DNA from: Cylicocyclus nassatus
Taxonomy: Eukaryota; Nematoda; Chromadorea; Rhabditida; Strongylidae
Length of the DNA stretch: 64,000 bases
Direction: 5' to 3'
Assembly (NCBI GenBank): GCA_958299035.1
Contig: CATQJL010000001.1
Span: 1,798,001-1,862,000 of the forward strand
In this document: piece after piece, positions 22,504 through 32,843 of the stretch
Layout of the letters: each line of letters starts with the position of its first letter
How positions within the stretch are numbered: position 1 is the first letter of the stretch
Program-made: the position numbers and the translations under genes
The notes under the pieces: generated by a model
Seen by the model: the letters and a program-made list of their open reading frames with translations, nothing else
Told to the model about the DNA's origin: nothing
Databases searched by the model: none

Positions 22504-23513
22504 GGGCCGGTAGTAATCCCCCCGACCTGGCGGCATGTTTCGCCGTCAGGTCGCCGTCAACTTTACGTGAAGTCGGCGCGAACACCGAGCTCGAATTTGC
22601 GCCCTCCCAACTCTTTTCAACATGTAATTCTGGTCGAGGAGGTCATAGTGATCTAAGGGAACCTCACCTGGCAATTGGAGATTCCAAAAACCCCCCTAAA
22701 CAAAATTGTTGAGGTAGGCAGGAAGTGCTGACGGCAACTTCGCGAGCTTACTTGGCGGCATCTCGTCGAAATTCCAGCGCTGAGAGATGCCGCCAAGTCA
22801 GAGAATACGAAAAATAGCGTGCTCTTTTGAGAGATCAAGGTGCCACCATCCTGACGTGCCCCTAACATGTCAAGATGGTAGCACCTTGCTGGCGGCGTCT
22901 GCAAATTTGGGTAGTGCGGCAATATCACACAAATTACAAATTAGTCGGGCGAAAAATTAAAAAAATTCTACTCTCCATCAAGAAACTATCATTTTTCTCA
23001 TTATATGAGTTTTTCTTTTTTGAAACGACGATTTTCTCACAGAGAAAAAAATCTAGTAATGCCTGAGAACCATAAAGAACACCATCTTTCTTGGAAATCC
23101 CTTCTAAATCTCGTTTGCACCGATTTCGCCCCTCTCTCGCTCATATCAATCAGCTGTTCTTTCAGGTCAAAGTCTCTCACGCAATGTATCGATCCCTCTT
23201 ACAGGCGGCCACTTACCATTGCGTTCCTCCTATTGCTGGTGCAATCGTCAATGATTGACCGAATGGTCGAATGGTTAACGTGGTGGCACTTGAAGTTAAG
23301 GCACTTAGGTTCGACCGCGCGCGAGGTAGCAGTTTTGCGGCTGTGTGCATCATCAAAATTCAATGTGCGAAATATTGTGTACTAAGGTTAAGTAAGATTG
23401 TTAAAACCTAGAATCACTCCGCGAGCTGCCGCCAAAGATAGCAACTTTCCGTGATGTGTGCCAGCTTGGCAGCATCTTTGATGCCGCCAAGTTGGGTAGA
23501 TTGCTACCGGCCC
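22504..23513 (+). mobile_element. GGGCCGGTAG-ended element, copy X1
   Basis: GGGCCGGTAGTAATC begins and GATTGCTACCGGCCC-like sequence ends a 1010 bp element. A second copy lies inverted at 49471-50443 and matches along its whole length, including GAGATGCCGCCA, GCACGTCAGGATGGT, GCTGCCGCC and the poly-A/T segment. Short GGCGGCATC hairpins lie near both ends. No transposase; the superfamily is not recognised and no clear target duplication is visible. Confidence 0.8.
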
Positions 23514-23537
23514 TGGTTTCTAATGGCTTTCAATTGT

Positions 23538-23662
23538 ACAATACCGCTCATAATTCGTCAAAAAAGTCGCCAGACTGCGACGCACTCCGCCAGAGTGCGC
23601 TGCAGTCCGCCGGAGTGCGGCGCAGTCCGGCGAGTTTTTTGACGAATTATGAGCGGTATTGT
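23538..23662. repeat. GC-rich cruciform inside AT-rich arms (125 bp)
   Basis: ACAATACCGCTCATAATTCG and its reverse complement form the outer arms, continuing through an A/T run of six. The centre is built of alternating ACTCCGCC/GGAGTGCGG-type units that are themselves palindromic. It lies at the inner border of the right arm of structure V and abuts the end of the X1 element. Confidence 0.8.
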
Positions 23663-24250
23663 AAGCACAAGCAGGCAAATTTTCTGAAAGTCACACGAAA
23701 AGTGCAGGCGATTTTACGAATTTTCGAGTCTTAGCTGATGCCCCCTCACTATACGATTTTCGTGAACAGCTCCTTCGAAAAACGATGAGCGGAGTTTCGC
23801 TACAATCCATGATCACAATATTTCAGTGACAACCCATCAACGGCAAGTGACACACGGCAAGGTTTGGAGCGTAAAACAAGAAAAAATCAAATAACATAAA
23901 CATTCTGGAAAACTTGTTCGAAGAAGTCATCTGATTTGCTGATTACTAAAATTCTGTTCAGAGGAGAGCCCCATTCTAGAGTTATGGTGAGTGAATTTGA
24001 GACGACGTGATTTCTCCAGGATTCATCAGCTCTTCTATCTCTTTTGAAAAGGAGTCTTTGGTTGCTTCTACCGCTTAATAATCTACGAAAACAGCACTAT
24101 CTTATAATGCTTACTGGAATATTTTACTTGTGATGTGCTCTGTGTGACATACGTGCGAAAGGACATTTGCAGAGAAATTTGAGAAAACTGGAAACGGGAT
24201 ATCAAGCTTTTGTGCAAAAAGGTTCGCTACGATATGTTGAGCACAATGCA

Positions 24251-25806
24251 TCTTTCGGATTCAAAACATGCTCATTTCGAAGAAATTTATGGCGGTGCAT
24301 AGTCGTTACTCGCGTAATTCCACGAAGTTCCGAGAATATCGCGAAATTCTCTGAATGTTGCAGATCCGGAATGTCGCGGACTTCCGCGAAATTCTGAGAA
24401 GTTTGCGACATTAACGGAAATTTTGCTCGTTCTGTAGGCGATATTGTATACAGTTCGATGGCCCAAATTTCGTAATTTTCATATGTATCAGGTTGATAAA
24501 TAAGTAATGCAACCGTTTGTATAATTTTTCTTCTGTGAGCGTAGCGCATTCATTTTCTGGCGATATGTAAACTGCAAATGCAGACATTTCCGCCGAATCC
24601 ATCTTATGTAAGAGTCACGAGGTTTACGGTACAAAGAGAGGATTTTAGATTGTCAGATTGTCCTGAAACTTGGCCTATGGGGGTACCCGTTATTCGACAT
24701 GCTGGTCACAAAAATGAGACCCGTTTTGCATGAAAAAGGCATTTTTAAGATCAAAAAATGGATGTCATTTTAGCGACAAATGAGTATGATATTCGTGTTC
24801 ACCATAATGGATGACCCTATTGAGCAAAGTTACAGCGAATTCTTAGTTCTTAGCCGTATATTAGCTTGTATTTGAATTTCACTTCTTTTTAGTGATTCGA
24901 ATGTGTCAACTTTTAGCTACATGCTGTTTTTGATTCTTTTTTGATATGTTTGATACGGGTTTTGTACGGTTTCAGTCTGCCAAAAAACCGTGAAACCTTG
25001 ATTTTCAAGTTTTCGAAAAAAAATTTTCGACTACGTTATCAGTAATCGAACGGCTTGCACAAACCTACAGCACGTCTTACGTCACATTCTACATGATGCC
25101 GGAGAATGGGAGTGCTACACTGAATAAGAAGGAGGTTAAGTTGGGAAAAGTTGCAAAACTTATGTGCCATCCTAAGAACTTGAGCCTGATTTTTCTTCTT
25201 CAGTGTGCGTAATAGTTGCTGAAAGCAGAACCATTGAAAGCGAAAGGTGGAACAAGTAATATTTTGGCTGGCTCCTATTTCCACAGTTTGGACATAATTT
25301 AAGGTGAGATTTTTCACGTGTGCAGAAAACGAGTACCTTGTTGTGAGTACAGAAAGTTAGAAGTCACCAAATAATATCAGCCATGTTTAAAAATGACCAA
25401 CTTACTAGAATGGTGTCAATATCAAGAACCCTCAGAAGTCGCTAAAACCTGGCTCACGGTGATTTGAGGTTATTCAAAATTCTTATTATTATACAAATTT
25501 TTTTACCAATTAGCCTTACAGAGCCTAAAAATTATGCTTACGGCAAGCAAACGGTAATGCTAGGGCTAGGTCGAATTCGCTGTTGTGTGCTACACCTTTT
25601 GCTCGACCCTAGTGACAGCTATCGAATGCCCCAAAATGCGGCAAAAATTTGCCATTAGCCGGTCTCGAAACAAAACGTTCGAATTGACTCGCAATCAGCT
25701 ACTCCTTTGACCAAACCTGCTAGGACAATTGAGCTATTTTTATTTTGAAAACGCGCACAAATTTCTTGCCTTTGAAGCGATGCGCATCGATATCAATAGC
25801 TCACTC
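24251..25806. other. No recognisable gene
   Basis: Near 24320-24415 short GCGAAATTC / TTCCGCG motifs recur irregularly. Frames at 24202-24549 and 25039-25317 (minus) show no domain. No clear element ends. Confidence 0.3.
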
Positions 25807-26400
25807 CTTAGATAATCGTCGGGCAGACGTCCTTGCTATTTATGGGCAAGCGAACACCGGAAAAATAGTTTGCTGGTTTCGCGATCCGTTTGCAGATGTT
25901 TGGAAGAATGTTATCCAAATTTTAGATAAAGCGAGAACATGCAAAAATATCAGGGGCCGCACGGTTTTTTGTGAAGGACCGCACAGTTTGTAGGTACCTT
26001 CCGCTGAGAGAAGGTGCCCCAAACTCGGATAACTAAACCACCGATAATACCTCTGCCATGTACAGTGTTACCCTCAGATAATCGCCGGGGGCAGGCGGTT
26101 CGCAAGCTCGCGATTTTCTGCAAGTGGTCAGCATAATTTAGGGCGTGGCCAAACCTTCAGCGGTACTTCTGTGTTCGATCAGCGAGCAGCAATACAAAAT
26201 TTTCTGCAAGCACTCGTCAATAATCTTTCAGCGAGCATCGGCCAAACTTTCAGCAAGCGCTCGAACTCTTTTTAAGCAGTTTTGGGCATAGGTGGAGCAA
26301 ACTCAGATAATCGCTGGGGCAGGCGATACGAATTTTGGGCAAGCGGGCACCGGAAAAATAGTTCGCTGATTTTTTGCGGTTCGCTTGTCAGGTACAGTGC
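25807..26400. mobile_element. Composite CTCAGATAATCGCC-family element
   Basis: The terminal motif AGATAATCGYCGGG occurs three times (25811, 26072, 26302), together with shared inner blocks CAAGCGAACACCGG, GGCGTGGCCAAACC and TTTCAGCAAGCGCTC. The same blocks appear once, in a complete element, at 60555-61121. Relative to that copy, the first piece here (25807-26071) corresponds to a right half, then a left half, then part of a right half, so it looks like two overlapping or rearranged copies. Confidence 0.65.
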
Positions 26401-27046
26401 AAAGAGCATGAGTCCCTTTCTTAAGCAAAATCTTGATCGTACAAATTCGTTAAGAAGTCAACGAGTTATGAATTTTTGAAAATGGTGCAAACGAACTTTC
26501 GGCACAACCTATGTCGCCAAGCGACAACAAGAAAAAAAACAAGCAAATATTCGGGGTTTGCAAGATACCGTACTCTCATACTTGCAAACTTTACTTCACG
26601 CTATTAAAAACAGCGCGACCGAGTGACTCAGGGCGGCAGCTGCGCCAGGGCAACGACGATGCCGACCATGAGGAGCTTCATTTGGTGTTCACTCGGATGC
26701 GCTCCGCGCACTTGCTTTATCACTTGCTTTATCGCTTCGTTTGATCCTCTTGATAAAGAACTATCCTCTAAATGTTGGAGCTTAATCATGATTCTCAGTC
26801 GCTCCATTTGCATTTAGTTCTCTACTGATTTTGCAAAACAAATCTAAAATAAGCTAAAACTCAAGTATTTTGGAGAAATTGGTAAATATCATTCAATCAC
26901 TTTTGATCGCATACTCTTGTGTAATCATTATAGCTCAATGTCATTACTGTTTTGGAATTTCACAACCTATTGTTATGTAGTTTAAGAGACATGTTGCGTT
27001 ATTTGTTTATTGTTTGTTTACCTTTAGTAAACGGTTTAATTACCCA
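26401..27046. other. No recognisable feature
   Basis: Opposing frames at 26511-26744, 26623-26817 (plus) and 26628-26813 (minus) share the same bases and have no known domain. Confidence 0.3.
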
Positions 27047-27162
27047 AGTTTGAGTTGAGGTACGCGTCGGTCCGAGTCAGCCCGCGTGGCATCTATCGTT
27101 ATCTTTGGTATTAGAAGTTTATCGTTCTGCATATATACCTCGTACCCTTCAACTCAACCTAA
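27047..27162. repeat. Short palindrome abutting element B
   Basis: GAGTTGAGGTACG on the left corresponds to CGTACCCTTCAACTC on the right. It ends in CAACCTAA next to TA and the start of element B, so it may be the remnant of one more TTAGGTTG-type element in the chain. Confidence 0.5.
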
Positions 27163-27164
27163 TA

Positions 27165-27878
27165 TTAGGTTGATCCGAAAGTTCTATCCCACCATTTCCA
27201 AAAAACCATAACTTCTTCCTAAAAAGATGTTTCTGCATGGCTAAAACCTTGTTGAAAAGAGCAATTCATGCGCTTTCTAGGCACGTCTTGGTTGCTATCC
27301 AATAAGCTCTGATTGCAGAGATAAAACTGGGAAAATGAAATCACTTCAAGATCGGAATTTTTAAGCAAGCCCGTTAAAAAATCTAAAACAGTGCCATAAA
27401 ATCCAAAACAATCATTAACCTAGGTGTTCTGATCCCCTCTTTCTATATGAGCAAAATTCGCGCTGTTGGGGCTCTTCCTAAAAAAGTTATGATTTTCAAA
27501 AAAAGGCCCAAAAATCAGTTTCTTAAGAAAATTGATTTTTTGACATTTTCTTCAAAAAATCATAACTTTCAAAATAACAGCTCATCGCGCAAATTTTGCT
27601 CAGCTAGAAAGAGGGGTTCAAATCTAGGATATTGGCTGTTGTGGATTTTATGGCACAGATTTAGATTTTTTAACGGGCTTGCTTAAAAATTCCGAACTTG
27701 AAGTAATTTCATTTTCCCAATTTTATCTCTGCAAACAGACTTACTAGATGGCAGCCAAAACGTTTTTAGAAAGCGCATAAAATGCTCTTTTCAACAAGGT
27801 TTTAGCGCAAAACCATCTTTTTAGGAAGAAGTCATGATTTTTTAAAAATGGTGAGACAAAAAATTCGGACCAACCTAA
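27165..27878. mobile_element. TTAGGTTG-type palindrome B (714 bp)
   Basis: TTAGGTTGATCCGAAAGTTC begins and GAATTCGGACCAACCTAA-like sequence ends the element. Arms are paired along their full length (AAGATGTTT, GGTTTTAGC, AAAACTGGGAAAATGAAAT, TTTTTAACGGGC all occur inverted) up to a central hairpin with AAAAAAGTTATGATTTTCA. TA follows at 27879-27880 and element C begins at once. No coding content beyond mirror frames. Confidence 0.85.
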
Positions 27879-27880
27879 TA

Positions 27881-29542
27881 TTAGGTTGAACCGAAAGTTC
27901 TGTCGCACCAAATTCAAAAATTCATAACTTCTGATTTTCCCAACCGATTTGACTGGTTTTAAATTTATATGAAAGAACAAGTCATGCTCTTTATATTGAA
28001 TTCTTAGCTGCTTGCTAATGGTCATCTGTTGCACAAGTAGGAGCGGTAGAAGAAAATTGGTCAAAATTCGAATTTTCTGTGCAGGGTCATAAATAATCGG
28101 GAACTTGCAACAAAAATCGGAGCAGTCGGTAGAATTTTTCACCAGCTCTTTTTAACGGTGCAAAGTTTGTTGCGACTGAGCGTCTCTATGAAATGTCGAT
28201 TTTCGAGCAAGCAATACAAAAGGGCAATTTTGATTTATTTTGGCATTTTTCGAGGAAATCATAACTTTTCACAGAGACGCTCAATCAGCGCAAACTTTGC
28301 ACTGTTATTAGGTTGTCAAGAAAATAATGTCCGTTTTTATTTGCTTGCTTTAACAAAGCAACCAGACTCAACCCAACAATGGGTAAGGGGTACTGTTCGA
28401 TAGAGCAAAGCAAGCTCTACGAAATGGCGCTCATGTCTTTGCGCCATGTTCGATCCACGGAGAGTTCGAACTCAAAATCTAAAGATTTCCAAATGCCCAA
28501 AAAATCGAAAAAAATCAGATCTTCGTCCAAACAATTTCTACGGACCTTCCACTCGCTCACATCAATACTATCGATATCTGATATCCATATGTGCGATTGC
28601 CGTATTTTTTCCTTGACTAGAAACTGAAAAAACGAAAATTTCCCTTATTTTCTCAAAGCAATGCTGAGCCGTTTTTGCACATGTAGTTCTATACTATAAG
28701 CCTAAGTAAGTATAAACTGTAGATTTTCAGCCCATTCCAAGTCGTAGTTTTCGAAAAATAACGAATTCGGATTTTTTCGTTTCAGTTTTAGTGCTAAAAT
28801 CGACATTTCTCGAAAAGTACCGCTCGAAATAGGCTGAAAACCTACAGTTGTGCTTACCTAGGCTTGTACTATAGAACTACATATGCAATAAGGGCTCAGC
28901 ATTGCTTTGAGAAAATCAGGAAAATTTTCGTTTTCTCAGTTTCTAGTCAAGGAAAAAATACGGCGATCGCACATATGGATATCAGATATCGATAGTATTG
29001 ATGTGAGCGAGTGGGAGGTCCGTAGAAAAAATATAAAAAAACTATTTGGACGAAGATCTGATTTTTTCGATTTTTTGGGCATTTGGAAATCTTTAGATTT
29101 TGAGTTCGAACTCTCCGTGGATCGAACATGGCGCAAAGACATGAGTGCCATCTCGTAGAGCTTGCTTTGCTCTATCGAACAGTACCCCTTACCCTTTGTA
29201 GGGTTGAGTCTGGTTGCTTTGTTAAAGCAAGCAAATAAAAACGGACATTATTTTCTTGACAACCTAATAGAAAGCTGGTAAAAGCCTACAATACTGACTG
29301 CTCCAATTTTTGTTGCAAATTCCCGATTTTTTATGACCTTACACAGAAAATTCGAATTTTAACTAATTTTCTTCTACCGCTCCTATCTGTGCAATAGATG
29401 ATCATTAGCAAGCAGCTAAGATTTCAGTATAAAGAGCATGACTTGCCCTTTCATATTAATTTAAACAGAGTCAAATCAGTTGGAAAAATCAGAAGTTACG
29501 AATTTTTGAATTTGGTGCAAAAGAACTTTCGGTTCAACCTAA
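27881..29542. mobile_element. TTAGGTTG-type palindrome C, split by element D
   Basis: Left arm 27881-28148 (TTAGGTTGAACCGAAAGTTC onward) pairs with right arm about 29270-29542. A central hairpin (28150-28307) with GAGCGTCTCTATGAA / CAGAGACGCTC follows the left arm. Element D lies between this hairpin and the right arm. Without D the element is about 700 bp, like B and F. The minus frame at 27744-28142 merely runs across B and C. Confidence 0.85.
28308..29267. mobile_element. Palindrome D nested in C (960 bp)
   Basis: TTAGGTTGTCAAGAAAATAA begins and its reverse complement ends the element; TA lies on both sides (28306-28307, 29268-29269). The two arms are very similar: both encode, on opposite strands, the same roughly 70-residue frame starting MALMSLRHVRSTESSNSKS (28379-28627 plus and 28936-29151 minus). 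I see no known domain in it. A GTTCGATAGAGCAAAGC hairpin box near each end is shared with elements G and at 55916. Confidence 0.87.
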
Positions 29543-29725
29543 TATACAGGGTGTCCCAAAAAAATGTTTCGAACGTTTGATCGTTAATATCTCTCTTCCC
29601 AAGAAGTCTTTTGCCTTGCTTCAGGTACCGTTTTGTAGAGCTGGCTTCAACTTAGATTTCCATTATAGAACGAATCACCCAACTCTCTTCATTACTGTAC
29701 GGTTACGGTAGAAACTTCAAAGAGG

Positions 29726-29901
29726 TTGTGAGTAGTTAGTAAGCCAATCGAGGTTAGTATTTATTAGTAAGTGGCGGCCTAACGTTTTGAGCTATTCGTC
29801 TTCTTCAGAGGCCTAAAGCGGTAAGAGATTTATGACTTTATGTCTACCCCACCAAAAACCTCCTCCATCCCCGGCTAGCCTCGACGTTGCCCCAGAATGC
29901 T
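29726..29901 (-). repeat. Left (inverted) Penelope terminal repeat
   Basis: It begins TTGTGAGTAGTTAGTAAGCC and ends CCCCAGAATGCT, the reverse complement of 32104-32279 with only a few differences. Partial, inverted terminal repeats of this sort are typical of Penelope-like elements, reflecting their unusual template-primed copying. Confidence 0.92.
29776..29814 (-). ncRNA. Hammerhead-like motif in left terminal repeat, damaged
   Basis: On the minus strand AGGCCT, CTGAAGA, a loop, then CAAAACGTT and AGGCC. Where the right copy has GAAAC this one has AAAAC, so an invariant core G is lost and this copy should be inactive. Confidence 0.5.
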
Positions 29902-30400
29902 AATGCTAAAGTAGATGGGTCTGTTTTTCGTAAGGTTGTTGGTGGTTTACACAGACTCCGAGACCAACTGAGAACGAGGACTAGACTTGATGACAATTAC
30001 GAATCTCTACAGAATGCTCAAAATTCACAGCCAGCACGATTACTTCCACCGATTCCTTTTCCAAGTTTGTTTTACAAAGAACCTCAGCCTACGGCTGAAG
30101 CTGATGTCAAGTTTAAGATTTTATCTGCTGGAGTGCTGAATGCCTACAGTCATCAGGCGAAGCATCCACAACCGACTAACTTGACTCAGTCACAATGGCC
30201 TGGTTAAAAGGAAATACGTGATTTAGTCACTAGTGGCGCTGTACGCATCTCAGTAAGTGATAAGGGGGAAGAGTTTGTGATTCTTCCACGGATCTTGGAC
30301 CGGAAAATCACAGAGCTCCACCTTAGTGACACAACCATCTATCGGCAGGTGACTGAGAGAGGATTTCAAGCACAATACAAGGCGACTAAATCATGTTTGG
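29887..30400 (+). pseudogene. Penelope-like N-terminal region
   Basis: The first frame (to the TAA at 30205-30207) contains FRKVVGGLHRLRDQLRTR and FPSLFYKEPQP. Past the stop the same frame continues with AVRISVSDKGEEFVILPR and KITELHLSDTTIYRQ. The SDKGxxFVxxxxxxY-type stretch followed by LSDxxxY is the conserved block ahead of the RT fingers in Penelope-like elements. A frame change near 30400 leads into the next part. The start lies inside the left terminal repeat; no clear ATG. Confidence 0.8.
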
Positions 30401-30901
30401 ATGGATGTAGGAAGAACAGCTGGCCTTCCCGAGAGCTTCGTTAGCAGATTGAAATTGGAAACACCACAGTGCCCAGTCTTTTACAGCCTTGTTAAGACTC
30501 ACAAAATACCTGCTACTGATGACGCGCGCTTTTTGACAGCAGAACAGTTGGAAATTAGACCGATCATAAGTTGTGTGGAAGGACCAACCGACCGAATTTC
30601 CTGGTTCTTGAATAAGATTGTCAATCAGCTACTGGACAAAGTCCCGTCTCATCTAGCCAACACGAATCATTTCCTGGAACGCCTACGTAACACCAATTTG
30701 CAAGCGCAATGTGTAGCTGAATCTTTTGACGTAGTGTCATTGTACACTAACGTTCAAAACGACGACGCTCTACAGGCTGTTTCGGAAATGTTGAGTAACT
30801 TTGGTGAGAAGATCCAGACTTTCGGCCTGAGTAAACGATCGGTTATGATCCTGATCAAAGAGTGCCTCTCTTGTAACATCTTCAAATGGTCAGGGACATA
30901 A
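30401..30901 (+). pseudogene. Penelope-like RT, fingers and motif A
   Basis: The frame shows CPVFYSLVKTHKIP (residues 24-37), RPIISCVEGPT (53-63), the conserved SW block after it, and FDVVSLYTNV with the first catalytic Asp at residue 110. These are RT blocks 1 to 3 in the form specific to Penelope-like elements. It ends at a stop at 30899-30901, and a frame change is needed to reach motif B just downstream. Confidence 0.9.
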
Positions 30902-30923
30902 TACTCAGCTGAGAGGTCTTGCG

Positions 30924-31448
30924 ATGGGACAAAGACTTGCTCCAGTACTTGCGATCTGTATGAGTAGAATAGAGGAACCAGTGCTGTCGCGTTTACCTCT
31001 AATGTACTGCCGTTACATAGACGACTGTTGCGTTATAACATCAACACAATCCGAAATGGATGAGTGTTTCCGATTACTCAACCAACAGTCACAGTACATA
31101 AAGTTTACACGGCAGCAACCGAAAAATGGTTGGCTTCCTTATCTCAACGTACAAATCCAACTGGTTAACGGCGCTGCGAATGTAAAATGGTATCGCAAAG
31201 AGAGTTCCAAGAACATCTTGGTTAATGCTCGCTCCGCACATCCGATTACTGTTAAAAGAGCTGTTATTCGTAACATGCTCAAAACAGCAACGAATGTATG
31301 CACAGGAGAAGAAGAATGGAAGGAGTCGCGGAGATGGGCGCTGGATATTGCTCGAATAAATGGCAAACGGACGTGGTGGACCATCTATTACCATCAACAG
31401 CAACCAGCACCGACAGAAAATACCTCTCTGCCTTCCTTTCGTCTCTGA
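30924..31448 (+). pseudogene. Penelope-like RT palm, thumb and linker
   Basis: It begins in RT motif B (GLAMGQRLAPVLAI, where MG is residue 1-2). YIDD at residues 31-34 is the catalytic motif C (Penelope-like elements usually have Y[IV]DD). Then PYLNVQIQ (motif D/E region) and the thumb with HPITVKRAVIRNMLKTA. In the last 20 codons the frame departs from the family pattern and the real continuation is in the overlapping frame from 31360. Confidence 0.9.
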
Positions 31449-31974
31449 CGCGACTAGTGCTATAGTGCGACGATGCATTAAACACGCGAACCTCGAAAAC
31501 GATGTCATTTTGATTGACGTTCCAAGTGATAACATCAGGAAGCGATTAGTACGTAACAGGCTTTACGACAACTACTGCAGAATCCAAGACTGCATAGTTT
31601 GTCCATCCGGTAAAGTTGGTGAATGCGGTAAGACAGGTGTAATCTATCAGATCGAATGTATCGAGTGCAGCGCCACTTATATCGGAGAGACTGGGAGACC
31701 GTTGGGAGTTAGGTTAAAAGAACATCTTGCCAGCAAAAGGCGAGGAAGCCTCACCACTCCTCTCGGTAAACATAAAGTTGAAGTCCACGGTGGTAAGGAC
31801 TTCGAGATCAGATGTGTAATACTGGCATACGAATACGATACTGCCATTAGAAAGGCTCTTGAGGCGTTCTGGATTTTCGCAAGAAATCCTAGCATGAACA
31901 GCCGAAATGAGTGTATGTCAATCACAAATGACTTTATGCCATTCGTGACGTTATGTGAATTGAAAGACCACTGA
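31360..31974 (+). pseudogene. Penelope-like linker and GIY-YIG endonuclease
   Basis: The frame contains IPLCLPFVSDATSAIVRR, then a cysteine-rich linker (CRIQDCIVCPSGKVGEC), then the endonuclease: GVIY at residues 93-96, ECIEC, YIGET at 107-111 with RPLGVRLKEHL, and ALEAFWIF with the likely metal-binding Glu168 and SMNSR with Asn180. All signature residues of a GIY-YIG nuclease are there. The stop at 31972-31974 is probably the natural end. The enzyme would nick the target for target-primed reverse transcription. Confidence 0.92.
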
Positions 31975-32103
31975 TTAGTTCGAATATGTTATACAGTGTA
32001 TTCCATTATTGGTATCAGTGGCACTGAAGGACGGCCGCTTTCAACATCTGCGCGCCGGCGGTGGAGGAGGTTGGTTCGTCTTTCTTATGGAGTTTTTGTT
32101 TGT

Positions 32104-32279
32104 AGCATTCTGGGGCAACGTCGAGGCTAGCCGGGGATGGAGGAGGTTTTTGGTGGGGTAGACATAAAATCATAAATCTCTTACCACTTTAGGCCTCTGA
32201 AGAAGACGAATAGCTCGAAACGTTAGGCCGCCACTTACTAATAAATACTAACCTCGATTGGCTTACTAACTACTCACAA
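32104..32279 (+). repeat. Right Penelope terminal repeat
   Basis: Inverted partner of 29726-29901, starting AGCATTCTGGGGCAACG and ending in CTACTCACAA. It carries the better preserved hammerhead-like motif and an AATAAATACTAACC tail. Confidence 0.92.
32191..32229 (+). ncRNA. Hammerhead-ribozyme-like motif (right terminal repeat)
   Basis: AGGCCT, CTGAAGA, a short stem-loop region, GAAAC, GTT, AGGCC. Stem I (GGCCT with AGGCC) is perfect, CTGAAGA fits the CUGANGA core, GAAA is intact, and stem III is the minimal ACGT seen in Penelope hammerheads. Stem II is weak here (about two pairs after a bulged A). Cleavage would be expected after T32224. Activity is an inference. Confidence 0.6.
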
Positions 32280-32843
32280 CATACTAACTAACAATGCCGA
32301 GGTTAAGAAGAGAGGAGACTTGGAAACTACTTCAAAGAGGATTTTGAACCATGAAAGGCCATATTTTGCCTCAGAAAGGAAACAAAACAGCCTGAAAACT
32401 TTTACACCAGGCTAATTAGAATTGCTGATTATAACTGTAAAGTTCCCAACTTATTATGATGCTTCATTGAAGAGTTATGCCAGGTGAGAGGTAGCGGCCT
32501 TTTTTTCAATGTTCCTAAAAAGTGCCGATACACCGTTTAGAAAGCTTCGTAATCTTGTGAATAGTTGAGTATTGAACTCAGCGTCTATAAAAACCCTATT
32601 ACACAAGTTTTCACAATTTTTTGAAAAATTTTGAAACGGCAGCTTTTTCCACATTGACACCATATGTTTCAAGTTTCTACCGTAATCCTACAGTAATGAA
32701 GAGAGATGAGTGACTCGTTTTATAATGCAAATCTAAGATGAAGCCAGCTCTACAAAACGGTATTTGAAGCAAGACAAAAGACTTCTTGGGAAGAGAGATA
32801 TTAACGATCAAACGTTCGAAACATTTTTTTGGGACACCCTATA

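Larger units (their letters stand above)
19805..24250. mobile_element. Large inverted-repeat structure V (~600 bp arms)
   Basis: The left arm (about 19810-20435) and right arm (about 23660-24250) are reverse complements at roughly 75% identity. Shared blocks include TTCTCTGCAAATGTCCTTTCG, AAGACTCC-like and ACTCCTTTTCAAA, CAAGTTTTCCAG, GTTTTACGCTCCA and AGAAAATTTGC. The 3.2 kb between holds a tandem repeat, a Helitron, a hAT-like MITE, a GGGCCGGTAG element and a GC-rich hairpin, so V is a platform for later insertions. No transposase was found. Confidence 0.75.
29726..32328 (+). mobile_element. Penelope-like retroelement (RT + GIY-YIG), degenerate
   Basis: A complete Penelope-like insertion. 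It is flanked by perfect 12 bp target duplications (ACTTCAAAGAGG at 29714-29725 and 32329-32340). The terminal repeats (29726-29901 and 32104-32279) are inverted, 176 bp each, and hold a hammerhead-like motif. The body encodes, in order, an N-terminal region, RT and a C-terminal GIY-YIG endonuclease, as is standard for endonuclease-containing Penelope-like elements. At least one stop and three frame changes break the reading frame. A 49 bp tail follows the right terminal repeat. Confidence 0.93.
29545..32843. mobile_element. TACAGGGTGTCCCAAA-type element E carrying a Penelope-like insertion
   Basis: Left arm 29545-29713 and right arm about 32665-32843 are inverted copies at high identity (ends TACAGGGTGTCCCAAAAAAA; inner CGTTTGATCGTTAATATC, GTTTTGTAGAGCTGGCTTCA). 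Without the retroelement at 29726-32328 it is about 684 bp. Element C abuts on the left (TA at 29543-29544) and F on the right. The ends match the 7834-8782 family. Confidence 0.87.

Noticed and set aside
28379..29151. Matching 70-codon frames on opposite strands, considered as a duplicated small gene
   Set aside because: They are mirror translations of the arms of palindrome D.
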